Assembly: GCA_964495085.1 (NCBI GenBank)
Contig: CAZBUK010000012.1
Location: 1 to 64,000, forward strand
DNA from: CAZBUK01 sp964495085
Lineage (GTDB): Bacteria; Bacteroidota; Ignavibacteria; T3Sed10-11
DNA length: 64,000 nt
Reading direction: 5' to 3'
The position numbers and the translations under genes are program-made. Shown one piece after another: positions 48,570-57,287 of the stretch (within the stretch, counting starts at the first letter, position 1; the number at the start of each line of letters is the position of its first letter). Below the pieces are notes generated by a model. The model was not told the DNA's origin. It was given only the letters and a program-made list of their open reading frames with translations, and searched no databases.

Positions 48570-49283
48570 ATGACAGACAGCAATCAACGACCTTTTCTGC
48601 CGTTATTATACTTCGTTCTCTTCCTGGTTGTGATTGGTATTTCCGGATGCGGGTCGTCAAAGGTCGTTCTCGAAGATGATCAATGGGCCGATCAATGGGA
48701 ACAGCAGCCCGATGAAACGCAGCAAGCCATTGATCAGCTAACGCAGGAGAATCAACAGCTTCGTCTGGAGATCGCCCGGATGGGACAGGAGAACCGGAAT
48801 TTGAATGCGAGAATAGCCGAGATGGAAAAACTCTTAATGGAAGAACGGTTGCGTGCGGCTGAAACCGCCAAACCACCGGCCGAGCCCCCGCCGTCTGAAT
48901 CCGCGGTAACCGTTTCCAATTTCGACCGTGAATACACCCGCGCCTACAATCTTTTTATGAATCGAGAGTATTCGAAGGCGCATGAGATCTTCGGTAATTT
49001 GTTGAATTCCGGCGTATCCCATCCGCTCCTACCGAACTGTCAATACTGGATAGGAGAATCGCTCTACGGTATGCGCGATTTCCGGCAGGCAATTCAGGCA
49101 TTCACCAAAGTCTTCGATTATCCCACACAGGTCAAACACGACGATGCGCAGGTCATGATCGCAAACAGCTACTACATGCTCGGAGACCGTCAACGCGCCC
49201 GTCAGGAATATCAGCAGTTGATCGACCGGTATCCAAACAGCGATTTGGTCAATTTCGCACGTCAGCGGCTCGGGGAATTATAA
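48570..49283 (+). CDS. CpoB/YbgF-like lipoprotein (coiled coil plus TPR)
   Basis: Resembles the Tol-Pal-associated protein YbgF/CpoB. The lipoprotein signal ends GISGC, a coiled coil follows (about 45-95, QAIDQLTQENQQLRLEIARM), then TPR units (about 120-235, DREYTRAYNLFMNREYSKAHEI and QYWIGESLYGMRDFRQAIQAF). In E. coli CpoB is soluble and links Tol with peptidoglycan synthesis; lipid anchoring is seen in other groups. GGAG lies before ATG 48570, which decides the start over 48528. No tol or pal gene is in the window. Confidence 0.85.
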   Translation: MTDSNQRPFLPLLYFVLFLVVIGISGCGSSKVVLEDDQWADQWEQQPDETQQAIDQLTQENQQLRLEIARMGQENRNLNARIAEMEKLLMEERLRAAETAKPPAEPPPSESAVTVSNFDREYTRAYNLFMNREYSKAHEIFGNLLNSGVSHPLLPNCQYWIGESLYGMRDFRQAIQAFTKVFDYPTQVKHDDAQVMIANSYYMLGDRQRARQEYQQLIDRYPNSDLVNFARQRLGEL

Positions 49284-49441
49284 TTACCGGCGGCATTTCC
49301 TCTTCAGACCGGCTATATCCATGGGAGCAAATTACTTACGGGCATTATCTGCCTGTCGCACGAAATATTTTTATTGCAGTAAGGTTTCGATCGGCACATT
49401 CGACGTATGCCCGGTATTGTTTCCGGACGCTAAGGAGCATT

Positions 49442-49467
49442 CCGGGCGGCCCAACCCAGCCGCCCGG
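49442..49467. terminator. Bidirectional terminator between convergent genes
   Basis: Perfect 9-bp arms CCGGGCGGC and GCCGCCCGG with an 8-base loop. On the plus strand TTCTATTT follows. It lies 2 bp from the end of the fbp gene and 159 bp after the CpoB-like gene. The rest of 49284-49469 shows nothing else. Confidence 0.65.
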
Positions 49468-49469
49468 TT

Positions 49470-50513
49470 CTATTTACTTCCCGATTCATCGCCTCTCAGA
49501 AACGTCTCTACCAGCTCTATATCGATTTTACTCCCGACGTAAAATGGCGTAGTCTCGTGCAGCTCCTTCGGCTCGATATCGAGAATCCGTTTCCCGCCGT
49601 CGCTCGCTTTTCCCCCCGCCTGCTCAGCGAGGAAAGCGATCGGGATGCATTCGTACATCAAGCGTAATTTACCGTTCACATTTTTTTTATCGGCGGGATA
49701 TGCGAACATGCCGCCGTAGAGGAGCGTGCGGTGAAAGTCGGCGACCATCGTTCCTATATAGCGCAGCGAATACGGCCTGTCGGTTAGTTTATCCGGCTCC
49801 TTCATATAATCGAAAAGCCGCCGTACCGGAGGATCCCATTTGTGATAGTTCCCCTCGTTCACGCTGTATATTTTTCCTTTCGGCGGGAGCTTCATATTCT
49901 CATGACTCAGAATAAATTCTCCTACACTCGGGTCGAGCGTAAATCCATGTACGCCGTTTCCGGTGCTGTACACGAACATGGTACTCGATCCGAAGAGAAC
50001 ATATCCCGCTGCGGCCAGATCGCGGCCCGGCTGCAGACAGTCCTCCATAGTTCCGTCTCCCGATTCGGATTTCCGCCGGTAGATGCCGAAACTTGTCCCG
50101 ATGGTAATATTGGCGTCTATATTCGAAGATCCGTCGAGCGGATCGTACAACAGCACGTATTTTCCCTTCGGATACTGCGGGGATATTTTCATCAATCCGC
50201 CGCTCTCCTCCGAGGCCATGACGCATAAGTGGCCGCCATGGTCCATGGCGCGGTAGATCGTCTCGTTCGCAAATACATCGAGCTTCTTGACAATTTCCCC
50301 ATGCACATTCTGCGAATCGGTGGCGCCGAGTATATTCACCAGTCCGGCCTTGGTCACCTCCCGCCAGACTACTTTAGCCGCAAGCGACAGATCCGAGAGC
50401 AGTCCGGTGAACGAACCCGTTGCGCCCGGATGGCGGCGTTCACCTTCAAGGATGTGTCGCTCCAGCGTCATCAATCTCGGCGGGGCGGGAGAAATGCCGG
50501 CATCGGTGGACAT
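49470..50513 (-). CDS. fbp: Fructose-1,6-bisphosphatase, class I
   Basis: Hydrolyses fructose-1,6-bisphosphate to fructose-6-phosphate in gluconeogenesis. Metal and substrate motifs are ASEESGG, VLLYDPLDGSSNID, SVNEGNYHKWDPP, YSLRYIGTMVADFHRTLLYGG and the Lys-rich end of the substrate site. The 347 residues are normal. GAGGAGGT lies just upstream of ATG 50513, which decides the start. It stands alone with a terminator at its 3' end. Confidence 0.96.
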   Translation of the reverse strand: MSTDAGISPAPPRLMTLERHILEGERRHPGATGSFTGLLSDLSLAAKVVWREVTKAGLVNILGATDSQNVHGEIVKKLDVFANETIYRAMDHGGHLCVMASEESGGLMKISPQYPKGKYVLLYDPLDGSSNIDANITIGTSFGIYRRKSESGDGTMEDCLQPGRDLAAAGYVLFGSSTMFVYSTGNGVHGFTLDPSVGEFILSHENMKLPPKGKIYSVNEGNYHKWDPPVRRLFDYMKEPDKLTDRPYSLRYIGTMVADFHRTLLYGGMFAYPADKKNVNGKLRLMYECIPIAFLAEQAGGKASDGGKRILDIEPKELHETTPFYVGSKIDIELVETFLRGDESGSK

Positions 50514-50639
50514 AAAGTACCTCCTCAATGTTCTAACGGATTGATCTTTGGAAAATATAGTTGATATAGTTCCGAAGCGCAAACCCGAGCTACCCTTCGC
50601 GAATCGCCACGTCGTTACCGCGGCGGCAACGGGGAACGC

Positions 50640-51692
50640 TCAGTGTACGGGAATCGACTTGAATTTCTCGTTGATATACCGGAGCACGCGTTCGGGAGTG
50701 ATCTCCTTCATACATTTGAAATGACCCTTCGGACATGTGTTCGAACCGATATGGGAACAGGGACGGCATGGCATATCGGGGTGTTCAAGAACGTGGCTTG
50801 ATTCACCGTGGGGAAAGAATCCGAATTCTTTCACGGTCGGACCGAACAGGGCGATCAGATTCCTTTTCCGCGCAGCCGCCATATGCATGAGACCTGTATC
50901 GTTCGAGATAACGAGTTCGCAATGATCCATGACCGCGGCAGATTCCAGGAGGGTAAGTTTACCGGCGAGATTTACGGCGGTATCCCCGCCGATGAGTCTC
51001 CGGATATCCTCGACGTAGGAGGCATCCTCCGCTCCGCCGAGAAGTACAATTCGGACATTGCCCGAGCCGCCGAGATGCCTGGCCATCGCCACGAAATAAT
51101 CCTTGGGCCATCGTTTGGTGAAATGCTTCGCTGACGGACAAAATGCGATCAGGGTTGTGCCATGCGGACGGATCTTCGCCATCTGCCCTGCTATATCCCG
51201 GAGCACCTCAGCCGGAATGAACAATTCCGGTCCGGAAAAATCGTCCGCGACGCCGAATGCTTCAACCGATTCTATATAACGTTTCGTAACCGGTACAACG
51301 CGCTTATAGACATTCAATTTAAACCGAATCAGGAGAAATCTTAAAAGTTTTCTCTTCCGTATGACCGCCACGGCCGGATTACCCTGAAGCCGGCGGAGAT
51401 ACCTGCTCCGGAGGCTGTCGTGCAGATCGACAACCAGGTCGTAGCGCTCACCGGCGAGAGTTCGTTTGAAATTCTTCAATCCATCGAATCCCTCCCGCGC
51501 GTCGAATTCATGCAATCGGTCAATGTGCGGATTGAATCGAACGAGGGAAACGAATTCCCTCTTCACTGCATACTCGATCGTCGTTTCCGGAAATGCTTTC
51601 CGGAAGCACCGGATGAACGGCGACGTGAGAATGATGTCCCCAATGGAACTTAAACGTATGACGAGTGTTTTATTGGGTATGAATGTTCGCAT
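50640..51692 (-). CDS. Family 9 glycosyltransferase (heptosyltransferase-like)
   Basis: Predicted enzyme of lipopolysaccharide core synthesis. GT9 motifs: KTLVIRLSSIGDIILTSPFIR at the N-terminus (beginning at about residue 8), DLVVDLHDSLRSRYL, FCPSAKHFTKRWPKDYF, LLGGAEDASYVEDI, VISNDTGLMHMAAA and FGPTVKEFGFFPHG. A cysteine-rich stretch (PCRPCSHIGSNTCPKGHFKCM) near the end is common in this subgroup. The first Met followed by the Rossmann strand is at 51692; no clear Shine-Dalgarno site is seen. It is divergent from the AAA ATPase gene. The sugar donor is unknown. Confidence 0.88.
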   Translation of the reverse strand: MRTFIPNKTLVIRLSSIGDIILTSPFIRCFRKAFPETTIEYAVKREFVSLVRFNPHIDRLHEFDAREGFDGLKNFKRTLAGERYDLVVDLHDSLRSRYLRRLQGNPAVAVIRKRKLLRFLLIRFKLNVYKRVVPVTKRYIESVEAFGVADDFSGPELFIPAEVLRDIAGQMAKIRPHGTTLIAFCPSAKHFTKRWPKDYFVAMARHLGGSGNVRIVLLGGAEDASYVEDIRRLIGGDTAVNLAGKLTLLESAAVMDHCELVISNDTGLMHMAAARKRNLIALFGPTVKEFGFFPHGESSHVLEHPDMPCRPCSHIGSNTCPKGHFKCMKEITPERVLRYINEKFKSIPVH

Positions 51693-51771
51693 ATGCAGGA
51701 CATTATAGAATTTTCCGATCTCAGAATCAAATGCAGCGGTGTCAGTGCCGCGATGATCATAGGGAGGATTT

Positions 51772-53328
51772 GTGACCGTTACATCGATACGTACACTCGG
51801 TGCGCTGAAGAAACAGGGATACCGGATCGAACCGGTGAAGGATGAAATCCGGAAGAACTTAATCGGAAAAATTAAAAAGAACGAGAGGCTGTTTCCCGGG
51901 ATCGTAGGATATGACGACACCGTCGTCCCTTCTCTGATCAACAGTATTCTCGCGCGGCACGACATCATACTGCTCGGACTCCGCGGACAGGCGAAGACGC
52001 GTCTGATCAGAATGCTCCCGATGCTGCTCGACGAATATGTCCCCATCGTTAAGGGCTGTGAAATTAACGACAATCCGTTTCACCCCGTCTGCCGCCAATG
52101 CGTCGAATCCGCCCGGGAACACGGCGACGATCTCGAGGTCGAGTGGCTGCACCGCGATCAGCGTTACGGAGAAAAACTTGCGACGCCCGACGTCACCATA
52201 GCCGACCTCATCGGCGACATCGATCCGATTAAAGCGGCGTCGAAACGCCTGCATTATTCGCACGAGGGCGCCATACATTTCGGCATTATCCCGCGCACCA
52301 ACCGCGGCATCTTCGCGATCAACGAGCTTCCCGATCTGCAGCCGCGCATACAGGTCGGTCTGTTCAATATACTCGAGGAAAAAGACATACAGATCCGGGG
52401 CTTCAACGTACGGATTCCGCTCGACATTATGATCGTTTTCACAGCGAATCCGGAGGACTACACAAACCGCGGTAACATCATTACGCCGCTCAAAGACCGC
52501 ATCGACTCCCAGATACTCACTCACTACCCGAAATCGATCGACGATGCAATCGCAATTACGGAGCAGGAAGCATGGATACAGCGCGACGGTAAAACGATCG
52601 TCATACCGCACTACTTCCGAGAGATAATCGAACACATTGCCTTCGAAGCCCGAAAAAGCGAATATGTCGACCAATCGTCGGGCGTGAGCGCGCGTTTGAC
52701 TATCTCCGCCATGGAAAACCTCATCAGCAATGCCGAGCGCCGGGCGATCGTCAACAGCGACTCATACGTATTTCCCCGCATCTGCGACCTTCCGTTCGTC
52801 ATTCCCGGACTCACGGGAAAGATCGAGCTCGTGTTCGAAGGCGAGCAGGAAGGCCCCCTCAAGGTCAGCAGAGCGCTCGTCGGCAAAGCCGTGCGCGAAG
52901 TATTTAAAAAATATTTTCCGGATCCGTTTCAGAAACCGAAGCGTTCCCGACAATCCTCGCAATACGAACATCAAGACCGGGGGGAGCAGCGCGATCAGCC
53001 GCGCGACCAACACTACGGAAAAATCGTCAACTGGTTCGAGAAGGGGAACAAGGTCGAAATATCGGACAATATGACGGGAGATGCATATTATGCCGAGCTC
53101 AACAAGATCGACGGATTGTGCGAGTTTGTAACACGTCACATGAAGGTCGACGGAAAAAACAAATTCGAAATCGCTTCGGCGATGGAATTCGTGCTCGACG
53201 GCCTTCATCAGAACTCCCGCCTCGCGAAAGACGAAGCCGAACGGATGACCTCATATAAGGATCTCGTCGGTACCATCTTCGCCGGACGCGGCCCGTTCGA
53301 TGAGGAAGACTTCAGGTACGAAAAATGA
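51772..53328 (+). CDS. MoxR/BchI-type AAA+ ATPase
   Basis: Magnesium-chelatase-like AAA+ ATPase that probably remodels a partner together with the VWA protein encoded next. The P-loop is GLRGQAKT (69-76), followed by a cysteine pattern C96-x10-C107-x2-C110 that may bind zinc. Other motifs are IGDIDPIK, FAINELPDLQPRIQVGLFNIL, IVFTANPEDYTNRGNIITPL and DRIDSQI. The C-terminal 170 residues contain a charged linker (SRQSSQYEHQDRGEQRDQPR). The start is GTG with AGGGAGG upstream. Its partner gene starts 73 bp after the stop. Confidence 0.9.
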   Translation: MTVTSIRTLGALKKQGYRIEPVKDEIRKNLIGKIKKNERLFPGIVGYDDTVVPSLINSILARHDIILLGLRGQAKTRLIRMLPMLLDEYVPIVKGCEINDNPFHPVCRQCVESAREHGDDLEVEWLHRDQRYGEKLATPDVTIADLIGDIDPIKAASKRLHYSHEGAIHFGIIPRTNRGIFAINELPDLQPRIQVGLFNILEEKDIQIRGFNVRIPLDIMIVFTANPEDYTNRGNIITPLKDRIDSQILTHYPKSIDDAIAITEQEAWIQRDGKTIVIPHYFREIIEHIAFEARKSEYVDQSSGVSARLTISAMENLISNAERRAIVNSDSYVFPRICDLPFVIPGLTGKIELVFEGEQEGPLKVSRALVGKAVREVFKKYFPDPFQKPKRSRQSSQYEHQDRGEQRDQPRDQHYGKIVNWFEKGNKVEISDNMTGDAYYAELNKIDGLCEFVTRHMKVDGKNKFEIASAMEFVLDGLHQNSRLAKDEAERMTSYKDLVGTIFAGRGPFDEEDFRYEK

Positions 53329-53401
53329 AACCGATCCGACAAACGGTTCTGTTAAATTATTCCGGTGAGAGAGCCGGCACCGAGTATCCGTAGGGAGCGC
53401 C

Positions 53402-54499
53402 ATGCGATTCATATATTCGAAATGGAGACCGGATTCGAAAACCGACGAGCAGCGAATGGAGCAGCTTATGTCGCTCTTCAGTTTTCTGCTGGTCAAGTCC
53501 GACGGAGATGTCGAAGAAGCCCTCGAATGGTTGAAGCAACTCGCAGAAGAGTACGGCATCTTCGACGAGACGATGACCGTCGAAGAGCTGATCGAGGAAT
53601 TGAAAAGACGCGGCATCATCGAGGAGGTAAACGAGGTCAAAGTGCTGACCACGAAAGGAATTCAACGCATCAGGATGGATGCCCTCAGGGAGGTATTCTC
53701 GTCGTTGAAAAAAGGAACCGACGGTGCGCATGAGACGCCCCATACCGGCACAGGAATCGAACGGCTCAGCGAAACAAAGAAGTATAAATTCGGCGACCAG
53801 CCGACCAATATCGACCTGACCTCTACGATTTCGAATGCAATGAAGCGGGACGGAATCGACGAGTTTTCGATTATAGAAGACGATCTGGAGGTATACGAGA
53901 CCGAGCACATGGCTTCCTGCGCCACCGTATTGATGCTCGACATAAGCCACAGCATGGTACTCTACGGCGAAGACCGGATCACGCCGGCAAAACAGGTCGC
54001 CCTTGCCCTCGCGGAGCTGATCCGGCAGCGGTTCCCGAGGGATTTCCTCGCGCTTGTCGTGTTCGGCGACGAAGCGAAGCTCGTCTCGCTGAACGAGCTC
54101 CCCTTCCTGTCCGTCGGACCGTACCATACGAATACGAAAGCGGGATTACAACTCGGCAGAGCACTGCTCCGGAAATGCGGCAACGTCAACAAGCAGATTT
54201 TCATGATCACCGACGGAAAACCATCGGCGATCTTCGAGAGCTCGGGAAGATTGTACAAAAATCCCTTCGGTCTTGATCCCAAGATCGTCAACAAAACGCT
54301 CGACGAAGCGGTGCAATGCAGGCGTGAAAAGATCACCATCAGCACGTTCATGATCGCCCGCGACCCCTATCTGATCAATTTTATCGAGGATCTGACCCGG
54401 GCGAATAAAGGGAGAGCGTACTTCTCGTCGCTGAACACATTGGGGGAATTTATATTCGTCGACTACCTCAGGAACCGGAAAAAACGCTTCATCGGGTAA
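53402..54499 (+). CDS. VWA-domain protein, partner of the AAA+ ATPase
   Basis: Protein with a von Willebrand A domain in its C-terminal half. The MIDAS motif DxSxS is D180-I-S182-H-S184 (LMLDISHSM); further MIDAS residues are in HTNTKAG and ITDGKP. The N-terminal 165 residues are helical and acidic. MoxR/VWA pairs are known to act as metal-insertion or protein-remodelling machines (BchI/BchD, NorQ/NorD, RavA/ViaA). GGGAG lies upstream of the ATG. The target here is unknown. It converges on the symporter gene with a 9-bp gap. Confidence 0.9.
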   Translation: MRFIYSKWRPDSKTDEQRMEQLMSLFSFLLVKSDGDVEEALEWLKQLAEEYGIFDETMTVEELIEELKRRGIIEEVNEVKVLTTKGIQRIRMDALREVFSSLKKGTDGAHETPHTGTGIERLSETKKYKFGDQPTNIDLTSTISNAMKRDGIDEFSIIEDDLEVYETEHMASCATVLMLDISHSMVLYGEDRITPAKQVALALAELIRQRFPRDFLALVVFGDEAKLVSLNELPFLSVGPYHTNTKAGLQLGRALLRKCGNVNKQIFMITDGKPSAIFESSGRLYKNPFGLDPKIVNKTLDEAVQCRREKITISTFMIARDPYLINFIEDLTRANKGRAYFSSLNTLGEFIFVDYLRNRKKRFIG

Positions 54500-54508
54500 A
54501 CCGGACAC

Positions 54509-55915
54509 TCACGAATTCGCCTTCAATTGATCCGGCTTCGATCCCCTCTCCGTCATCGCCATGAGCACATACGATCCGAAGGCAGCGGCGAGCGAGAGCA
54601 GGTAGCTCAACTCCAGTTCGATGATGTAGTTCCCGACAATCCAGACCGCAGCTCCGTTGATGAGCGCAGCGATCGCGCTTCGTGCCCCTCCGAACTTCGT
54701 AAACAATCCGAACAGCACCGCAACGAACAAACCTGCGCTCCCGAACGACGATGCGTCGAGTACGAGATTATAAACCCCTTCGGCATGGAGCGCAAGTACG
54801 TACGCGATGCATCCCAGAACGAACACACCCATCCGGTTTGTAAACAATCGCTGTTTCTCGGTCATATCCGGCCGGTACGAGGAAATGATATTTCTCGAGA
54901 CAAGCGCCGATCCCGCAAGAAGCGCGCTGTCTACGGTCGATAAGATCGCGGAGACGAGCGCCCCGGCGAATATGATGTAGAAGAAGGTACCGAAATATTT
55001 CTGAGCCATCGCGGGCAGAATATGCTCCGGATCATCGAGAAACGGAAACAGCTGCACGCCGATCAGACCGATCGATAACGGGATCATCCCGATGCACAGG
55101 TAGAGCGTACCGGCCGACAGAGCGGAGCGGCGGGCAACGACGGCGGATCGCGAAGCGAGCACTTTCGATATGACTTCCTGCGCGAGAACGGAACCGCAAA
55201 TCGGAATCGCCCATGTCTCGATAACCGCAAGTATCGACCTGGGAGAGGCGTCCGCATCCGGAGGCAGGAACGATAATCTTTCCGGACCGATCGCGGCAAA
55301 CGCCTGGCCGATCCCCCCGGCGTCCTTCAGAACAAACGGAATTAGTATCAATAAACCGATGATGAGAACGGTACCCTGAATGAGATCCGAAATCGCATCG
55401 GCCAGCAATCCCCCCATCACGGTATATGCGATGACCACCACGGCTGCAATCGTGATGGCGGTGACGGCGGTCAGCTCGGAAGAGGCGGACAGCACCTGGC
55501 CGAATGCCCGGATCTGAGCGGCAGCCCAGAGGAGCGATGCGGGTGCGATGATGAATGCGGCAAGGCGTTCGGTCGAGAGCGAGAACCGGATGCGCAGAAG
55601 GTCGGCGATGGTGGTCAGTTTTCTTCTCCAGAGCGGAACGGCGAAGACGAGTCCCATCAGCAGAAGACAGAGGCCGTAGCCGAACGGGTCGGCCGTGACT
55701 CCGTAGAGTCCCTCCCCGTAAGCGGCGCCGGAGGTTCCGATGCATGCCTCGGCGCCGAACCAGGTCGCAAAGATCGAGAAGGTGGCAAGACCGTAACCGA
55801 GCTTCCTGCCGGCGAGGAGAAAGTCGGTCTCGGTCCGGATCCTCCTGGAAACAACGTATCCGAGGATAAGTTGAAGCAGCACATAGAAAAGAATAGCGCT
55901 CAGAACGATGTTCAA
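54509..55915 (-). CDS. Sodium:solute symporter (SSS family)
   Basis: Inner-membrane Na+-coupled transporter with about thirteen helices. Typical features are GRKLGYGLATFSIFATWFGAEACIG near residues 36-60, YTVMGGLLADAISDLIQG and ALVSAILSTVDSALLAGSALVSRN at about 318-341. The 468 residues are usual for the family. The substrate cannot be told. It lies 84 bp after the zinc dehydrogenase-like gene on the same strand and could be part of that group. Confidence 0.92.
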   Translation of the reverse strand: MNIVLSAILFYVLLQLILGYVVSRRIRTETDFLLAGRKLGYGLATFSIFATWFGAEACIGTSGAAYGEGLYGVTADPFGYGLCLLLMGLVFAVPLWRRKLTTIADLLRIRFSLSTERLAAFIIAPASLLWAAAQIRAFGQVLSASSELTAVTAITIAAVVVIAYTVMGGLLADAISDLIQGTVLIIGLLILIPFVLKDAGGIGQAFAAIGPERLSFLPPDADASPRSILAVIETWAIPICGSVLAQEVISKVLASRSAVVARRSALSAGTLYLCIGMIPLSIGLIGVQLFPFLDDPEHILPAMAQKYFGTFFYIIFAGALVSAILSTVDSALLAGSALVSRNIISSYRPDMTEKQRLFTNRMGVFVLGCIAYVLALHAEGVYNLVLDASSFGSAGLFVAVLFGLFTKFGGARSAIAALINGAAVWIVGNYIIELELSYLLSLAAAFGSYVLMAMTERGSKPDQLKANS

Positions 55916-55999
55916 TGCGGTCTGCTCCGGATTACGGATCTATGAGCCGGCGGTGAGGTTTTAAACATGTATCGATGATCCGTTCATAGGGCGGACTCG

Positions 56000-57226
56000 T
56001 CAGTCCATAGCGAAGGCGACTTTGATCGATTTAGACCGGCTTCGCAACTGCGCGGTATGTATCGCTCTCTTCCATTCGTCCAATTTGAATTCATGGGTGA
56101 CCATCGAACCGAGCGAAAGTTTTTTATTTCTCGACAACATTTCGATCGCCATTTCGAATGTCCTTCGCTTCCTGCCGCGGAAATTCTCCCATCCGTACAT
56201 TATCGATCCGATCAGATCCACTTCCCTGAACCAGACCGGCGTCATGTCCGCACCGTTCGTTTTTCCGGCCGAGCCGATCAGGACGACGGAACCTCCGGCA
56301 GCGGTGAGCCGCAGCGCATCGTCGACCGTTCCTGAGGAGGCGATCGTGTCGTACACACAATGTACTCCTCCTTCGACGATGCGTTTCCCGAGAGAGGGCT
56401 TGAAGATGCGGGCGTGGGTTTCTTTCGAAACTGCTTCGTAAAAATCCCCGGCGGCAGGATCGATCACGACGTTCGCTCCCATCTTTGCGGCGGCTTCGCG
56501 CTGAAAATCATATTTTGCAACGACAATTATCTTACATCTGAGCCGCAGTAGACGGAGCGCGGCGATGGTCAGCAAGCCGATGCTCCCGGCTCCGATAACC
56601 AGTGCAGTACCGCGATTGGGGGGATATCTGCGCAGCACCGCGTGAAGCGCGACGCTTAGAGGTTCCGTCAGAACCGCTTCGTTCAGCGTCAGACTGTCGG
56701 GAATCTTATAAACCTGGGATTGATGTGCAATCAGATATTCACCCCAACCGCCTCCGGTTTCCTTGTTGAATCCGATCGAAATCGCCGGCGAGAAGTGGCC
56801 GTCGGTAAAATGTAGACAGAGGTGGGGCATCCCCCGCCGGCAATTTCCGCACCGGTTTTGAATCCCGCGGGTCAGACAGGAAAGCGTAGGTTCTACGACC
56901 ACCCTGTCTCCTTCCCGCACATGCTTTACCTGGTCTCCCTTCTCAACAACCTCTCCAACGATCTCATGACCGAAGATAAATGAGTCCGATGAATAGGGTT
57001 CCATCGAAAAGCTGGTACGGCCGTTAATGATCGAGAGGTCGGTACCGCATATGCCGCTTCGCAGGGTTTTAATTTTCATCCACTGGTCGTTCACCGGTTC
57101 AGGGACGGGGACCTCCTCCATGGAGACGCACGAGAATGGCGAAGTGCCGATACCCGTAAAGCTGCGGCTGAGCGTTCTCACCGCGAGGTACTTCGGAATG
57201 CTGAGATTAAAACGAACCGCTTTCAT
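56000..57226 (-). CDS. Zinc-dependent alcohol dehydrogenase-like (MDR) oxidoreductase
   Basis: Medium-chain dehydrogenase/reductase. The catalytic zinc site is CGTDLSI and FGHEIVGEV. The structural zinc-type cysteines are in CLTRGIQNRCGNCRRGMPHLC (about residues 118-138). The Rossmann motif is ALVIGAGSIGLLTIAAL. Substrate unknown; a polyol or threonine-dehydrogenase-like role is possible. It follows the M28 peptidase gene by 61 bp and precedes the symporter gene. Confidence 0.9.
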   Translation of the reverse strand: MKAVRFNLSIPKYLAVRTLSRSFTGIGTSPFSCVSMEEVPVPEPVNDQWMKIKTLRSGICGTDLSIINGRTSFSMEPYSSDSFIFGHEIVGEVVEKGDQVKHVREGDRVVVEPTLSCLTRGIQNRCGNCRRGMPHLCLHFTDGHFSPAISIGFNKETGGGWGEYLIAHQSQVYKIPDSLTLNEAVLTEPLSVALHAVLRRYPPNRGTALVIGAGSIGLLTIAALRLLRLRCKIIVVAKYDFQREAAAKMGANVVIDPAAGDFYEAVSKETHARIFKPSLGKRIVEGGVHCVYDTIASSGTVDDALRLTAAGGSVVLIGSAGKTNGADMTPVWFREVDLIGSIMYGWENFRGRKRRTFEMAIEMLSRNKKLSLGSMVTHEFKLDEWKRAIHTAQLRSRSKSIKVAFAMD

Positions 57227-57287
57227 ACTTGCTTATCCGGTTGATAAGGGGTACAGATTGAATTCATATTGTTTCCGCATCCGACTC

